Notes: generated from the sequence alone by a model not told the origin. A DNA stretch of 25,262 nt from Crocosphaera sp038442745 (GCF_038442745.1 NZ_JARVCN010000387.1:1-25262); one strand, 5' to 3'. Positions 1 through 8,580 are shown, counted from the stretch's first letter. Made by a program: numbers and translations.

Positions 1-7
1 GTTTGGC

Positions 8-2551
8 CTAAGTTTTCGCAGCGAGTGACCCCTGGCTTTTTGAGAAGATACAGGATTGATGTCCATCGAGGGTGATAACCTGTTTGGGAACCTTATACCA
101 GAGAGTATTTAAAGCCAAAATGGGACTACTTACAGGATAATTACCATCTGCTTGTTTTAAAGGAATTAAAGCTTTTCCTGCTTTAACCGCAGTTAATAAA
201 GCTTGTGTGGGTTGGTGTTTATCCAGTTTATCCAATGCTTGTGATCCTTCAATTTCTAATTGAATCGCTGTTTTTTCATTAGCGATAGCGATCGCCCGAT
301 ACAAATTTTCTAATTCAGCAAGACGTTTTCGTTCATATTCATCACTTTTTTGATAGAACTCCTTGTCTTCGGTGGGATGTAGCAAAAATGGACGTAACTC
401 ATCCCATTGCCGTCTCACCTGCATTAACAATCCTCCCATCATCAAATTTTCATCGATGGGATTTTTTAGCCATTGCTGACGTTGATCCTCCAATCTTTCC
501 GATAATTGCCGTAAATCTCTATTTTCTGCTCGCCACAGTTTAAACCGTTGCCATCCTTCAATTAACGCCTCATGGACTAAATCGATTGTGCTATGGTTTT
601 GATTATCCATTCCTGTTACTAATAATCTGGCAGACACTAACCCTTGTTCCCCATCAATTAATTCATTTAACGCTTCTTGCTGTGTTTCATCCTCTCCAGC
701 AATATTCAACAAAAGTGTTTTTGGTTGTCGTTGTCTAGTATCCTTGGCCTGATTTCCAGTGCGAATTAAGAGCAGAAAAATCAACTTAATTAACTCCTTT
801 TCCGTCTCTGTTCGCTTTCTTTGGAGTTTATCTTGATTATAGTATTGATAGTGATAAACTTTCTCCGCATAAATATCCAAAGCTCTTGTTAACCCTGTAT
901 TTTGTTGTGAATTTGTCCTCCCATTCTCCCCACCCTCTCTTTCCTCTCCCAATTTTTCATAAGCATCTAAGGTCAAAATTTGATTATCTTCATCTCGTTT
1001 TTCCCATAAGAGGGTCAAAGCAAACTCTAATAAAGGTAAAAATCCTTGTTTTTTACCCACATCACTTAATAAACGAATCAGTAAAGCATTTTCTATTTGA
1101 TATCCTTGACGTTGAGCCGGTTTAATAATAATTTCTTGTATATCTTTTTCTTCCAAGGGAGGCATATAAATTACCCGATCTTGGATAATTTCATACAAAG
1201 ATTGATACTGTAAGCAGTTATCTAAAAAATCTGCTCGCATTGTGGTAATAATGGCAAATTTATTGTTATTTTTTACCTTAATTTCCGTAATCAGGTCAAT
1301 AAACCGCTTTCTTTCCCATTCGTCACTGCAAACTGTAAAAACTTCTTCAAACTGGTCAATAAATAGGAAAGATTTCTGATAATTGGGCAAAAACTCAACA
1401 ATATCCCCCATTCCTCTCTCTTCATCTTCAATAATTTCTTTTAACTGCCTTAGTTTTAAACTCACTTTATCCTGAAAAACTCTTCTTAATTCGCTTAAAG
1501 GTTCAAATCCAGGCTTAATCGTTTCTAAAATACACCATTCTTCCCTTTCTGCTTCTAACCATCCCATAACTCCTGTATAAACTACCGAAGATTTACCACT
1601 CCCAGAAGCTCCAATAATAGGAATAACGCCAAATTCCTCTAATTTTTGTTTAATGTTTTCCGTTAATCCCTGTCTTCCGAAGAAAAACTCTTTTTCCTTA
1701 GCTGTAAACACATTTAACCCTTGATAGGGACAAACAATATTTCCCTGATCATCCCGTATTGGTTGAATTTCTGGGATTTCTTCCCTATTGGATAGAGGAT
1801 ACTGAACCAAGGTAATTGATCCACCAATTCCCATGTGCCTCGGGGTTTGTAACTTACCAGCGATTTCTGTGTTGACAAAATCAAACAGGCGATTGCAACT
1901 TATTTTCCCTTTTTCGTCTTTATTATTATCAGATAAACCCTCAATAATAGCTCCCGAGAAAACACTATGTTCATCTTTCCTAATAACTTTAGCTGTTTCA
2001 AAAGAACGACAAGCAGTTATTAAATAATAATTTTGTTTATATTCAAATGTATTCAAACTTTTTTGCATTAAATAGGTCTCAATATAATTACCACTATGGC
2101 AGCAATCTAATAATAAAACTAATTCACTTAAATTTGCTTGCTCAATTAAGTAGTTTAAGTCCTCTAAAGGTAAAGCATTTTCTTGTTTAATAATTTGCTT
2201 ATCTTTAACCGTTATCTTACAGTTTGATGTTGCTAAAAATCCCTTTTCTCTTCCCAAGCGATCGCAAATAGTAAACCCATGTCCAGTAAAATAAATCAAT
2301 ACAGGTTGGTTTTGTGCTTTTTTAGTCAAAAATAGTTCTAATTCTTTATACAAATCTTCATCTGTTACTTTTCCTGCTTTCATTTCATATTCTGCTATCT
2401 CAGCATTCCCTTTCTTGGGTAATCTGGTTATGTCATAATCTCCATATTGACATAATATTTTAGCGATCGCTTCTGCATCACCAGTAGTTTTCGGAAGGGG
2501 TGAAAACCCATCGTATTCAGGAATAGCAATAATTAGCGCATATTTTGTCAT
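8..2551 (-). CDS. Caspase-like (peptidase C14) + nSTAND1 NTPase, C-terminus apparently truncated
   Basis: An 847-residue two-domain protein. Residues 1-250 form a caspase/metacaspase-like domain with the catalytic pair His91 (in YFTGHG) and Cys151 (in DCCHSG). Residues 274-700 match the nSTAND1 NTPase family: an entry motif around CPYQGLNVF...FFFGR, Walker A GASGSGKS at 314-321 and Walker B FLFIDQFEE at 395-403. Proteins of this type normally continue into a C-terminal WD40 propeller that acts as sensor. Here the text reaches ITLDGHQ, the usual start of the first WD40 blade, then becomes unlike WD40 and stops within about 13 residues, almost at the window edge. No signal peptide is seen, so it should be cytoplasmic. 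It diverges from a Trypco1-like gene 76 bp away. By family it is a candidate conflict or cell-death effector. Whether it is still functional without the propeller is unknown. Confidence 0.9.
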   Translation of the reverse strand: MTKYALIIAIPEYDGFSPLPKTTGDAEAIAKILCQYGDYDITRLPKKGNAEIAEYEMKAGKVTDEDLYKELELFLTKKAQNQPVLIYFTGHGFTICDRLGREKGFLATSNCKITVKDKQIIKQENALPLEDLNYLIEQANLSELVLLLDCCHSGNYIETYLMQKSLNTFEYKQNYYLITACRSFETAKVIRKDEHSVFSGAIIEGLSDNNKDEKGKISCNRLFDFVNTEIAGKLQTPRHMGIGGSITLVQYPLSNREEIPEIQPIRDDQGNIVCPYQGLNVFTAKEKEFFFGRQGLTENIKQKLEEFGVIPIIGASGSGKSSVVYTGVMGWLEAEREEWCILETIKPGFEPLSELRRVFQDKVSLKLRQLKEIIEDEERGMGDIVEFLPNYQKSFLFIDQFEEVFTVCSDEWERKRFIDLITEIKVKNNNKFAIITTMRADFLDNCLQYQSLYEIIQDRVIYMPPLEEKDIQEIIIKPAQRQGYQIENALLIRLLSDVGKKQGFLPLLEFALTLLWEKRDEDNQILTLDAYEKLGEEREGGENGRTNSQQNTGLTRALDIYAEKVYHYQYYNQDKLQRKRTETEKELIKLIFLLLIRTGNQAKDTRQRQPKTLLLNIAGEDETQQEALNELIDGEQGLVSARLLVTGMDNQNHSTIDLVHEALIEGWQRFKLWRAENRDLRQLSERLEDQRQQWLKNPIDENLMMGGLLMQVRRQWDELRPFLLHPTEDKEFYQKSDEYERKRLAELENLYRAIAIANEKTAIQLEIEGSQALDKLDKHQPTQALLTAVKAGKALIPLKQADGNYPVSSPILALNTLWYKVPKQVITLDGHQSCIFSKSQGSLAAKT

Positions 2552-2582
2552 TCTTTAAAAAAGAGAAAATAATTTAACTTCT

Positions 2583-2618
2583 ATTCTAAACTGTGGTTTC
2601 ATATAATCAAAAGATTAT
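2583..2618. promoter_or_regulatory. Divergent promoter with palindromic operator candidate
   Basis: The 76-bp gap between the divergent caspase-STAND and Trypco1-like genes holds a -35/-10 pair for the minus strand (TTGATT at 2605-2610 and TAGAAT at 2583-2588, 16 bp apart). A TATAAT on the plus strand at 2602-2607 lies 20 bp before the Trypco1 start. The perfect inverted repeat ATAATC-AAAA-GATTAT (2603-2618) covers both the plus -10 and the minus -35. A dimeric repressor binding here could block both genes together. The sequence match is direct; the regulatory role is inferred. Confidence 0.4.
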
Positions 2619-2627
2619 TGAGGCAAA

Positions 2628-2960
2628 ATGACAACAAAACTATATTTTGAAACAGATCAAGGATTGAAAGATATTGAGATTACTCCTAGGGTTATTTCTA
2701 GCACACAAGATGATGGAATTGATGAGATGGGAGGTTTACCCATTGATGTTAGGAAACAACTGGATCAAGCACAACAAATGATTAGAGAGTGTGCAGAATA
2801 TACTTTAAATTCTTTCAAGAATTTTGCTGCGGCTGAAGTGGATGAAATTACGTTAAAATTTGGTATTAAATTGGGTGGAGAAGCAGGTATTCCTTATATT
2901 ACTAAAGGTACAGCAGAAAGTAATATTGAAATTTGCATTAAGTGTAAATTTTCTGAGTAA
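2628..2960 (+). CDS. Trypco1-like (CU044_2847 family) small protein
   Basis: A 110-residue soluble protein with no membrane segment. The N-terminal third is beta-rich (LYFETDQG...IEITPRVI). A helical middle at about 40-68 is followed by EVDEITLKFGIKLGGEAGIPY and a C-terminal strand (ESNIEICIKCKF). This layout, especially the 'leFGvklg-ea-g' core followed by a short beta strand, matches the Trypsin-co-occurring domain 1 family. That family is known from comparative genomics as a companion of protease/STAND-NTPase conflict systems; its biochemical role is not established. A Shine-Dalgarno-like GAGG lies just before the ATG. It is divergent from the caspase-nSTAND1 gene, which supports the family assignment by context. 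Its stop lies only 6 bp from the stop of the converging ldcA-like gene. Confidence 0.75.
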   Translation: MTTKLYFETDQGLKDIEITPRVISSTQDDGIDEMGGLPIDVRKQLDQAQQMIRECAEYTLNSFKNFAAAEVDEITLKFGIKLGGEAGIPYITKGTAESNIEICIKCKFSE

Positions 2961-2966
2961 TAAACT

Positions 2967-3875
2967 TTAATTATTTATAAATTCTAAACTACCCCGATCA
3001 CCGTCTAATTTAACCGTCATTCCTACTGGTAAAATAGCGTTAACCCCATCGTGACCAAACGGTAACTCAGACACAATAGGAATACCTAGATCCCCTAAGC
3101 GATCGCTTAAAACTTCTTCTACAGTCCAACTATTCGCAGGTCCTTTGCTACCACTAAAACGTCCTAAAGCAATACCTTTTACCCCAGAAAATGCACCCAA
3201 TAACCTCCATTGAGTCAACATTCGATCAATACTATAAGGGGGTTCTCCTACGTCTTCTATGGCTAAAATTATGTGGTTTAAAGAGGGTTGCAAAGATGTT
3301 CCTAATATATGAGTTGCGACGGTAAGATTAGCAGGTAATAAGCATCCTGTTCCCTGTCCATTTCCCCATCCTTTTCCTTCTAACGGTGCTAAAATATCAC
3401 CTTGAAGATAGTTAAAAAAGCGTTTTAAAGACCACTCGGGTTCCTGTACTAAGGTAGTTAAAACAGGACCATGAATACTAAAAATATTAACTTTTGCTAG
3501 TTTCCAAAGTAAGCTAGTAATATCAGAAAAACCAATCAACCATTTGGGATTATTATTAAATACAGTTTCCCAGTCTTTTTCTTCTAATAATCTGGCTGCA
3601 CCATAACCCCCACGAACTGATATAATTGCTTTACAATTGGGATTTTTAAAAGCTTCTAATAAGTCTTCTCTGCGTTGTTCATCGGTTCCGGCTAAGTAAC
3701 CATATTGAGTATTCCAATGTTTACTTAATTCTAAATTATAGCCCTGAGATCGCACAATTTCTATTGCTTTTTCTACCACAGAGGTATCTTTAATTGCTCC
3801 ACTAGGAGAAATTGCTATAATTGTATCTCCAGGTTTTAAAAATGATGGTTTTTTCCAAGAACCCAAAGAAGTCAT
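2967..3875 (-). CDS. ldcA: LD-carboxypeptidase (peptidase S66, LdcA/MccF type)
   Basis: A 302-residue serine peptidase of family S66, which removes the terminal D-alanine from murein tetrapeptides during cell-wall recycling; MccF members instead inactivate microcin C-like compounds. The N-terminal part (KPGDTIIAISPSG) and the nucleophile elbow (WLIGFSDIT, Ser117) are present. The other two catalytic residues fit at Glu207 (AIEDVGE) and His275 (PFGHDG). Its length is normal for the family and there is no signal peptide, consistent with a cytoplasmic recycling enzyme. It ends tail-to-tail with the Trypco1-like gene. The DUF2949 gene lies 77 bp upstream on the same strand. Choosing between LdcA and MccF activity from sequence alone is not safe. 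Confidence 0.9.
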   Translation of the reverse strand: MTSLGSWKKPSFLKPGDTIIAISPSGAIKDTSVVEKAIEIVRSQGYNLELSKHWNTQYGYLAGTDEQRREDLLEAFKNPNCKAIISVRGGYGAARLLEEKDWETVFNNNPKWLIGFSDITSLLWKLAKVNIFSIHGPVLTTLVQEPEWSLKRFFNYLQGDILAPLEGKGWGNGQGTGCLLPANLTVATHILGTSLQPSLNHIILAIEDVGEPPYSIDRMLTQWRLLGAFSGVKGIALGRFSGSKGPANSWTVEEVLSDRLGDLGIPIVSELPFGHDGVNAILPVGMTVKLDGDRGSLEFINN

Positions 3876-3952
3876 AAGTATTATTATTTTTCCCTATTGT
3901 CAAAAGAAACAACTATATATTAACTGTAATTTTCTATGATGTATTTTTGAGT

Positions 3953-4171
3953 CTAAAAATCTCTTGCAGAATGAGAAAAACCATTATCTAACCAGTCAAA
4001 AGTCCTTTCTAGTTGAGCGATAGTAATTAATCCATAACGCCACAATAACATGGGAAAAGAACTATAGGGAAGCTCAGGATGACGTTCAACTAAAGCAATG
4101 GACTCCGCAGGAATGTCCAACTCTTGTCTTAAAAAGTGTACCAGTTTTTGATGGGGATCTAAAGGACTCAT
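3953..4171 (-). CDS. DUF2949 family protein
   Basis: A 72-residue cyanobacterium-restricted protein of unknown function. The N-terminal half contains helical text around LVHFLRQELDIPAESIALV, and the C-terminal half contains the family hallmark FPMLLWRYGLITIAQLERTFDWL. No membrane segment or catalytic motif is visible. It stands alone between pepP (198 bp upstream) and ldcA (77 bp downstream) on the same strand. The domain name rests on the conserved LPMLLW-YGL-QL-DWL pattern. I cannot assign a role. Confidence 0.8.
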   Translation of the reverse strand: MSPLDPHQKLVHFLRQELDIPAESIALVERHPELPYSSFPMLLWRYGLITIAQLERTFDWLDNGFSHSARDF

Positions 4172-4262
4172 CTCATACTCTCCTCGACATTTAAGGAAGT
4201 TTACTGATTTGCTGTAGCTACCACTTTAAACTAGTTGTTGTTAATTGACTTCATCAAAAAGG

Positions 4263-4280
4263 TTCACCCATCTGGGTGAA
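4263..4280. repeat. Short perfect inverted repeat upstream of DUF2949 gene
   Basis: TTCACCC-atct-GGGTGAA forms a 7-bp perfect stem with a 4-base loop in the 198-bp gap between pepP and the DUF2949 gene. It is not followed by a T-run on either strand, so a simple terminator is unlikely. It sits about 90 bp upstream of the DUF2949 start and could be an operator or an RNA hairpin in its leader. The rest of this gap shows nothing I recognise. Confidence 0.35.
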
Positions 4281-4369
4281 TTATGGAGATTGCTTAATAC
4301 AGAGGAACTGTATGCTAACTTTACTAGAAAAACTGGGACAACCTAAAAACAGATTAATTATCCCTAAAT

Positions 4370-5737
4370 TTACTTTATTAATTCTTCTATTTCTTGTACT
4401 TTCTTTGGTAAATTTTGAGTTAAAATTTCTACTCCCGTTTCTGTTACTAAAATGTCGTCTTCGATACGAATTCCTCTAACATCGGAAAACTGTTTCAACT
4501 TCTCCCAGTTAACATCATTGTAATATTTTTCTTTAAATTTAGGATTATTTAAAATTGCTGGAACTTGATAAAAACCAGGTTCAATGGTTACTACCATTCC
4601 TACTTTGAGTGGTCGATCTAACCTAAGATATCCTAACCCAAAGCGATCGCTTCTTGTTCTTCCTTTTTCGTACCCTGCTAAGTCCCCTAAGTCTTCCATG
4701 TCATGAACATCTAATCCTAATAAATGACCGATTCCATGGGGGAAAAATAGAGCATGAGCGTCTTTTTCTACTAAACTTTCGGGATTACCTTTTAAAATAC
4801 CTAAGTTCACTAAACCTTCTGCTATAATTCTAGCACCTAACAGATGGATATCCCGATATTCTGCTCCTGGTTTAATGTTTTCAATACAAGCAGAATTGGC
4901 GGCTAAAACAATATCATAAATATCTCTTTGACTACTAGAAAAATGACCACTAACTGGCCAAGTTCTGGTAATATCTGAAGCCCATCCTAAAGGAGTTTCT
5001 GCCCCAACATCAGCTAATATTAAGTCTCCTGCTTTTAAGGAGTTATTGTAAGTTTCGTTGTGTAAAATTTCTCCATTAACAGTAACAATACTATTGTAAG
5101 CACAGATCATATTTTGACTTATTATATAGCTTTCCATTGCTGCTCTCACTTGTGCTTCTGTTATGGAATTTTTTGTTAACTTCATTCCAATTTCATGAGC
5201 TTTAACTGAAACACCAACAGCCTTTTTTATTTCTTTTAATGCCATATCATCGTGAGTTGAACGTAAGGAAATTATAGACTGCATTAATTTATAATCAAGC
5301 TCATTTAAATCATTATTTATTAATAGAAATCGTTGTAATATTTTTTTCTGTTTTTCATTAGTAAAAGTATCTTGAACTGCAACAGTAGCAACTCCATCTA
5401 TTTTGTCTTTTAATGCTTCCATAGGGTAAGCATTATTTGCTCCTATTTGTAAGGCTATATCTTCCCTTGTTGGCATTTCTCCGTGCCATAATGTGCTATC
5501 AGGATGGGGGTTATCCATGAATAAGTCTAAATTGCCATTTTCCAGTTTTATCGCTGCATTCTCTATTGGAAGTCCTGCAAAGTAAAGAAAATGACTACTG
5601 GCGCGAAAGGGGTAATAGTTGGCTCGAAAGTTTTTAGAGGGGGATTTTCCTGACCATAAAACTGCAGGAGTATTGAGCAGTTCTGCTAATTTTTTTCTTC
5701 TAACTTTTAAGGATTGAATATCAATATTTTGTTGCAT
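4370..5737 (-). CDS. pepP: Xaa-Pro aminopeptidase (peptidase M24B, AMP_N + M24)
   Basis: A 455-residue metallopeptidase that removes N-terminal residues preceding proline. Residues 5-130 form the aminopeptidase P N-terminal domain (YYPFRASSHFLYFAGL). Residues 165-440 form the pita-bread M24 catalytic domain. All five dinuclear-metal ligands are in their expected motifs: Asp243 (LADVGAE), Asp255 (SDITRTWP), His338 (GIGHLLGLDVHD), Glu386 (TIEPGFY) and Glu426 (RIEDDILVT). Length is normal and there is no signal peptide. The start lies 9 bp downstream of the stop of the ABC ATPase gene, so the two are very likely cotranscribed. Confidence 0.93.
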   Translation of the reverse strand: MQQNIDIQSLKVRRKKLAELLNTPAVLWSGKSPSKNFRANYYPFRASSHFLYFAGLPIENAAIKLENGNLDLFMDNPHPDSTLWHGEMPTREDIALQIGANNAYPMEALKDKIDGVATVAVQDTFTNEKQKKILQRFLLINNDLNELDYKLMQSIISLRSTHDDMALKEIKKAVGVSVKAHEIGMKLTKNSITEAQVRAAMESYIISQNMICAYNSIVTVNGEILHNETYNNSLKAGDLILADVGAETPLGWASDITRTWPVSGHFSSSQRDIYDIVLAANSACIENIKPGAEYRDIHLLGARIIAEGLVNLGILKGNPESLVEKDAHALFFPHGIGHLLGLDVHDMEDLGDLAGYEKGRTRSDRFGLGYLRLDRPLKVGMVVTIEPGFYQVPAILNNPKFKEKYYNDVNWEKLKQFSDVRGIRIEDDILVTETGVEILTQNLPKKVQEIEELIK

Positions 5738-5746
5738 AATTATATC

Positions 5747-6745
5747 CTAGTTATTGTTATCTATATCAACATTTCCCCTAGAAAAGATTTGACTAACAAC
5801 TTCTTCAATGGGGGGATCTGTTACACTAAGATCATTAACTTCTAGTTGAGCTAAAATCTTAGCGATGGTTTCTGTCAGATTTTCTTGTTTGACTAAAAAT
5901 CTAACTTCTTGTCCTTTCACTGTTTCAATTTGTCCATAAACTGCTAATTTTTCGGATGGTAAAGGAGAAGAAAGCTCGACGTTTACCTGTTTATAAGGGG
6001 TGAACTTTTCTACTAAGTCTTCTAAGCTTCCATCATAAATCAATTGTCCTTCATGAATCAATAATACTCTTTCACATAATGCAGTAATATCAGCCATATA
6101 ATGACTGGTTAATAAGATAGTTGCTTGGTATCTTTCATTATACTCTTTTAGGAAGGAACGAATAGCAGCTTGCGAATTGACATCTAACCCCAAAGTCGGT
6201 TCATCTAAAAATAAAACTTGGGGATGATGTAATAAAGCAGCCAATAATTCTGCTTTCATTCTTTGCCCTAAAGAGAGTTTACGAACTGGTTGGATTAATT
6301 GTTCTTCAATGGATAACATTTCTGCTAATTCCTGAAGTCTTTTTTGAAAAATTTTATCAGGAATTTCATAGACAGCAGCGTTTATTTTTAGGGAATCTAA
6401 AGCGGGTAAATCCCACAATAATTGCTGTTTTTGCCCCATAATTAAACTCATTTTTTTGAGAAAAGTGGGATGACGATTAAAAGGAATATGGCCAACTATT
6501 TGAACATCACCAGTTGAGGGATGAATTAATCCAGTTAGCATTTTTAATGTGGTGGTTTTTCCTGCGCCATTTGCTCCTAAAAAGCCAACAATCTCCCCAG
6601 GATTAATTGTAAAAGATACATCTTTAACTGCTGATATGTCCCTATACGTCCGTCTAAAAAAGTGTTTTATTGTACCCGTAAGTCCAGGCTTTTTTAAAGA
6701 CACTTTATAAATTTTACTAAGGTTTTTTACACTAATGACAGACAT
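5747..6745 (-). CDS. ABC-2 type transporter ATP-binding protein
   Basis: A 332-residue ABC ATPase with Walker A GANGAGKTT (57-65), signature LSLGQ (157-161), Walker B VLFLDEP (177-183) and H-loop His215 (LLTSHYM). The long N-terminal insertion before Walker A and the C-terminal extension after the ATPase core are typical of the exporter ATPases that pair with DUF990-like ABC-2 permeases. No permease gene is adjacent here, so the partner is encoded elsewhere and the substrate is unknown. It lies between the CheW-like gene (21 bp upstream) and pepP (9 bp downstream) in a compact minus-strand run, so operon expression is likely. Confidence 0.88.
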   Translation of the reverse strand: MSVISVKNLSKIYKVSLKKPGLTGTIKHFFRRTYRDISAVKDVSFTINPGEIVGFLGANGAGKTTTLKMLTGLIHPSTGDVQIVGHIPFNRHPTFLKKMSLIMGQKQQLLWDLPALDSLKINAAVYEIPDKIFQKRLQELAEMLSIEEQLIQPVRKLSLGQRMKAELLAALLHHPQVLFLDEPTLGLDVNSQAAIRSFLKEYNERYQATILLTSHYMADITALCERVLLIHEGQLIYDGSLEDLVEKFTPYKQVNVELSSPLPSEKLAVYGQIETVKGQEVRFLVKQENLTETIAKILAQLEVNDLSVTDPPIEEVVSQIFSRGNVDIDNNN

Positions 6746-6766
6746 AATAACTTTGTTGGTTTGGTT

Positions 6767-7516
6767 TTAGGCTCTGTTTAAAGTATAGAATAATAATTCA
6801 TAGAAGACTAATTCATAATCCAAGTAATTGATGTTCTTGTCTTCTAGGGTTAGTATTTTTTTCGTATATGTATCAGGAGTTTTAGAAATAACAACGGGAG
6901 TATCTCGCAATTGTTTTGATGAAAAACGATAAACTCCTAAAATTTCATCCACCGGAAATACCCAACGATTAGATTGTATTTCAATTACAATCATTCTTTT
7001 GTAAATTACAGGAACAAGAGAGGATGAATATTTTGAATCATTGTTTTCCTCATCTAATTCCACAGAGGGTAACGATAATAAATTTCTCAGTAAAATAGAC
7101 ATTAAAATCTCACCACGAATATTAACAATACCAGTAAAAACGTGGTTACTGCGATGAGGTAAAGTATGAATTGGATGAATATGGGTAATTTCTTTAACAA
7201 CCCATGCTGGTAAAGCTAACCATTCTTTAGCAACTCTAAAAATAATTAGAGCTGTAATTTCATCACTAGCTATTTCTTTTTTAACTAAACCGAGTCGTTT
7301 TTCCTTTGCTTTGTATTCGTCTTGTTGCCAATCTTTAGTTAATATATCAGTCCACTCTTCTACATAACCTTCTGGGGAATCTCTTTGTAGTAAAGTTCTA
7401 CCGGCACCTCGATAAACAGGACAATTTCGACAGTGAAAAACTGTTTTTAACTCAGGACAAGAACTGTTCCCAGAAACTCCAATATCATTCCAACAATAAG
7501 TAACGGCATTTTCCAT
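6767..7516 (-). CDS. CheW-like protein with Cys-rich N-terminus
   Basis: A 249-residue protein. Residues 90-240 match the CheW adaptor fold (FRVAKEWLALPAWVVKEI, HRSNHVFTGIVNIRGEILM), which couples chemoreceptors to a CheA-type kinase. In front is a separate segment of about 45 residues with Cys8, Cys20, Cys29 and Cys32 (CWNDIG...SCPEL...HCRNCPVY). This spacing looks able to bind a metal or an Fe-S cluster. No other chemotaxis gene is in the window, so the partner kinase is elsewhere. The gene is sandwiched between the hpnA-like epimerase and the ABC ATPase with gaps of 30 and 21 bp. The CheW assignment is firm; the function of the Cys segment is inferred. Confidence 0.83.
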   Translation of the reverse strand: MENAVTYCWNDIGVSGNSSCPELKTVFHCRNCPVYRGAGRTLLQRDSPEGYVEEWTDILTKDWQQDEYKAKEKRLGLVKKEIASDEITALIIFRVAKEWLALPAWVVKEITHIHPIHTLPHRSNHVFTGIVNIRGEILMSILLRNLLSLPSVELDEENNDSKYSSSLVPVIYKRMIVIEIQSNRWVFPVDEILGVYRFSSKQLRDTPVVISKTPDTYTKKILTLEDKNINYLDYELVFYELLFYTLNRA

Positions 7517-7546
7517 AATTTTTGGTTTATATTAATAGTAATTGAC

Positions 7547-8533
7547 TTATACATAACCCTTATCGGTAAACCAATCGATGGCATCTTTTAGAGCATTTTT
7601 AATAGGAGAAGATGGCAAACCTAATTCATCAATGGCTTTAGACGGGTTATAATACATAGGCTGTTTGGACATTTTGACCCCATCTATAGGAATTGACGGT
7701 TCTTTACCTACACGAGATAATAACTTCTCTTCTACCCATGCTACGGTTAAAGGTAGCCAAAGTGGTAGGGTTCTTTCTGGTGCTTTTAAGCCTGTTAGTT
7801 GGGATAATTCCTCTAATAAGACTTTTAAACTAAGGTTTTTATTACCTAAAATATAACGTTCCCCAGTCTTCCCTTTTTCTAACGCTAATAGATGACCTTT
7901 CGCCACGTCTCGCACATCAATAAGGTTTAACCCAGTGTTGACATAAGCTGGCATTTGACGGCGTAAAAAACGCAAGATAATTTCTCCTGTAGGAGTAGGT
8001 TTAATGTCTAATGGTCCAATGGGGGTACTGGGGTTGACTATAACTATATCTTGCCCATTTATTATAGCTTTTTTAGCTTCTTGTTCCGCCCAATATTTTG
8101 ATTTTTTGTAATGTCCTACTAGGTCATTTACGGTACTTTGATGGGTTTCGTTAACCATTTCTCCGTATTTTCCCACACCAATAGCTGCAACTGAACTTGT
8201 ATAAATTATACGTTCTACGTTTGCTTGTTTGGCTGCGTTTAAAATAGAGCGAGTTCCTAATACATTACTTTGGTATAATTTATCTTTATCTGCTTGGTAT
8301 AAGGAGTAATGTGCTGCTACATGAAATAGAACATTACACCCTCTTATTTTTTCACTTAAACTGATATCATTAAGATCACCTTTGACTATTTCAATATCTA
8401 AGTTTCTCAGGTTTTCTAAATTACTTTGGGGACGAACTAAAGCACGAACTTCATAACCTTCTTTTAATAGAAGTCTCACTAAGTTTGCGCCAATAAATCC
8501 AGTTCCCCCTGTGACAAATGCTTTTATGGTCAT
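7547..8533 (-). CDS. hpnA: NAD-dependent epimerase/dehydratase, HpnA-like
   Basis: A 328-residue extended short-chain dehydrogenase. The NAD(P)-binding motif GGTGFIG is at residues 9-15, and the catalytic set is Ser/Thr at 112-114 (TSS) with Tyr142 and Lys146 (YKKSK). Overall text such as FVTGGTGFIGANLVR, VNPSTPIGP.DIKPTPTG and the C-terminal substrate half resembles the 'hopanoid-associated sugar epimerase' family HpnA. The exact substrate is unproven, and no squalene-hopene cyclase is in the window. It is the first gene of a likely minus-strand operon with the CheW-like gene, ABC ATPase and pepP. The divergent gene on its other side is the S8 protease, 311 bp away. Confidence 0.82.
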   Translation of the reverse strand: MTIKAFVTGGTGFIGANLVRLLLKEGYEVRALVRPQSNLENLRNLDIEIVKGDLNDISLSEKIRGCNVLFHVAAHYSLYQADKDKLYQSNVLGTRSILNAAKQANVERIIYTSSVAAIGVGKYGEMVNETHQSTVNDLVGHYKKSKYWAEQEAKKAIINGQDIVIVNPSTPIGPLDIKPTPTGEIILRFLRRQMPAYVNTGLNLIDVRDVAKGHLLALEKGKTGERYILGNKNLSLKVLLEELSQLTGLKAPERTLPLWLPLTVAWVEEKLLSRVGKEPSIPIDGVKMSKQPMYYNPSKAIDELGLPSSPIKNALKDAIDWFTDKGYV

Positions 8534-8580
8534 GATTTTTTAAACTCTAAAATTTTTAAATGGTCAATAGGTAAGTATTC

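Noticed and set aside
2967..3875. MccF-type microcin immunity role for the S66 peptidase, linking it to the conflict module
   Set aside because: No microcin-like biosynthesis gene is nearby, and the sequence fits ordinary LdcA recycling equally well.
4276..4479. 67-codon plus-strand frame starting with GTG before the pepP end
   Set aside because: Half of it lies antisense to pepP, the hydrophobic part is the reverse of Lys/Glu-rich pepP codons, and there is no Shine-Dalgarno or known match.
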